From: Pyrenula massariospora
Lineage: Eukaryota > Ascomycota > Eurotiomycetes > Pyrenulales > Pyrenulaceae
Direction: 5' to 3'
DNA length: 64,000 nt
NCBI GenBank assembly: GCA_021030905.1
Contig: JAGFMI010000005.1
Location: 2,108,001-2,172,000 of the forward strand
Shown here in pieces: positions 63,801 through 64,000 of the stretch. The notes under the pieces were generated by a model. That model had not been told where the DNA came from. It saw only the letters and a list, made by a program, of their open reading frames with translations, and searched no databases. How positions within the stretch are numbered: position 1 is the first letter of the stretch; each line of letters starts with the position of its first letter. Position numbers and translations under genes: made by a program.

Positions 63801-64000
63801 GGGTGGGTACCCAACAGGAAGCAAATACTCGAACAGAACCACATCGATCGACGCCTGAATCTCGTTATCCCCGGTATAGAACGCCTCAAAGATTCTTCGA
63901 GGAATATGGCTAATTGCCGATACTACCTCTTCCGTGCCTTCTTCTATCTCACTGGCAGCAACACCCCATAAGCAACCAAGTAGATTGGTGGCTTCAACTC
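60855..64000 (-). CDS. PDS5: Sister chromatid cohesion protein PDS5, C-terminal part
   Basis: The frame is open to the right edge of the window; about 1047 residues are visible and the N-terminus is missing. Pds5 binds the kleisin Scc1 and regulates cohesin with Wapl and Eco1. The visible start contains ISHIPRRIFEAFYTGDNEIQ and DVVLFEYLLPVGYPP, a typical Pds5 block. HEAT helices follow for about 700 residues (for example AAKYAVSILLAVSPKKELHA, ARYIIFYLSATANEDNLSLI, FADVLSHQKSHSAGANLLQT). The last 230 residues are an alternating basic/acidic tail with KKRKAEVKH, KTSKKRKTDESD, MTRGKRKATPLE and an Arg/Gly end (TRARGRG), giving nuclear signals and DNA contact. No intron in the visible part. Identity with Pds5 rather than another HEAT cohesin factor is supported by the size and by the opening block. 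Confidence 0.88.
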   Translation of the reverse strand, partial: VEATNLLGCLWGVAASEIEEGTEEVVSAISHIPRRIFEAFYTGDNEIQASIDVVLFEYLLPVGYPPIKAKSSKSDSHRRRGKPAEDDSQADSVDPDEIRVRRLLTLVKCLEGKSLSVFFALQQRQLGISKAVSMYLETCEKFNGGVMDEAEAETKNKLTKVIEALSRSFPEPSRVTADLWKFAKMHDRRAYHLVKCTFDPSNDYRTVVNALKELTKRLQNGPTSTASLTDTIKPLVYRCGLFIYNRSHIPAIIEISRTDEKSLATTAHEVLKDISTRNPEILKSHVKEMCTDLQSNVPSQTQEEQPSAADTLKACAGFATKFPSEISKDRKFLLSLIDYALYSSSSRAAKYAVSILLAVSPKKELHAKELMQKALKGCKWGEPHFLTRLSTISQLCLLAPSVTAEDMEADAIIEIALNSVLLHNHNPVSLGDNVDPEDAPYAWSAEVDLETESKKLALKILVNRTRSSPEDTDGTSTFRETAEPVLRILSSLVTNSGELQKSYSTPASQKPQLRLTAAKFLLKLCSQKRSFEELVSADLFNKVALVAQDRLSEVRVGFVQRLKKYLGANKLSHRWYAILYLLAFEPDATLKNNTMLWLKSRTVHFARQQKTRMQQATTNADKEQIRANQNTMELMLTRLLSLLAHHPDFPIQDTDTYVPDLVDYARYIIFYLSATANEDNLSLIFHVSQRVKQAREGISTSAEDQDEISKRLYTLSDLSQMTIRIFADVLSHQKSHSAGANLLQTWPGKIRLPAHLFKALPNHDVAVQIAEQSFLPKDEGFEDELEKLVRGMMKSGSSKSSQKKRKAEVKHAQQDEDEEPKEVKKLRRSTSMPIRKATTSNSIKTPKTSKKRKTDESDLDDLPATGSAEPSRKSARKGGAKAGRVSYAEADSSEDDREMEEMQDDGDDKDEAVSQLEKEDEETAGQVNGTGNAHGNEDEKENVDGTMSNQEDDGDEMGVDEEPNVSPSPSSRKFRTRKGASQKQTVSGSTNAVKPSKGKGDRNIPITSHESNGKMTRGKRKATPLEDHSPQANKNATGRQTRARGRG

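Noticed and set aside
1-64000. Transposons, virus-like elements, CRISPR arrays, biosynthetic gene cluster
   Set aside because: I looked for transposase, integrase, reverse transcriptase, capsid, spacer-repeat and PKS/NRPS signatures and long terminal repeats; none was seen. The KAS gene is a stand-alone mitochondrial-type synthase, not part of a polyketide cluster.

Overview
The window is a gene-dense piece of a filamentous ascomycete (Pezizomycotina) nuclear genome. The evidence is short introns (about 48-200 nt) with GT-AG ends and CTAAC/CTGAC-like branch sites, fungus-only families (CFEM-GPI protein, ascomycete-type laccase, Ecl1), and a mixture of housekeeping nuclear genes with secreted proteins. 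The class cannot be fixed from the sequence alone. I assembled 27 protein-coding genes. For all 25 complete ones the spliced exons sum to a whole number of codons. No convincing tRNA, rRNA, CRISPR array, transposon or virus-like element was seen.

Layout. 1-5.8 kb: 3' end of SAGA subunit SGF73, a mitochondrial-type beta-ketoacyl synthase, an unknown duplicated-domain protein, and a secreted NucA/NucB-type nuclease with a glycine-rich linker. 5.8-8.3 kb: no gene, but a decaying tandem array with a period of 107-108 bp centred on a GC-rich palindrome, with a 13-bp micro-array at its right end. 8.3-19.6 kb: secreted agmatinase-family ureohydrolase, mitoribosomal mL46, a small secreted glycoprotein, a laccase, an IAH1-type esterase and an isochorismatase-fold hydrolase with two very small exons. 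20-30.5 kb: a protein with a degenerate retropepsin-like fold, mRNA guanylyltransferase, a large ankyrin protein and SNF5. 31.4-38.3 kb: PL3 pectate lyase, DNA ligase I and a CFEM-GPI protein. 38.3-40.6 kb is the largest gap. 40.6-64 kb: TTI1, an EEP-fold phosphohydrolase, a Ser-rich unknown, an F-box/LRR protein, an Ecl1-family protein, the U5 snRNP GTPase SNU114, a cysteine-rich small secreted protein, CIA2, an F-box protein and cohesin cofactor PDS5, which runs off the right edge.

There is no operon or obvious biosynthetic cluster. Genes are individually promoted, and several are convergent or divergent pairs. Two themes recur. One is nuclear chromatin, RNA and DNA machinery: SGF73, CEG1, SNF5, CDC9, TTI1, SNU114, PDS5. 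The other is a secretome component of seven genes: nuclease, agmatinase-like enzyme, small glycoprotein, laccase, pectate lyase, CFEM protein and Cys-rich peptide, which suggests a plant-associated or saprotrophic fungus. Three genes (18.6, 51.8 and 52.7 kb) have intron or exon structures that a simple reading would get wrong: two stop-free introns whose length is a multiple of three, and a 16-nt exon. The most unusual non-coding structure is the 107/108-bp array next to the secreted nuclease.
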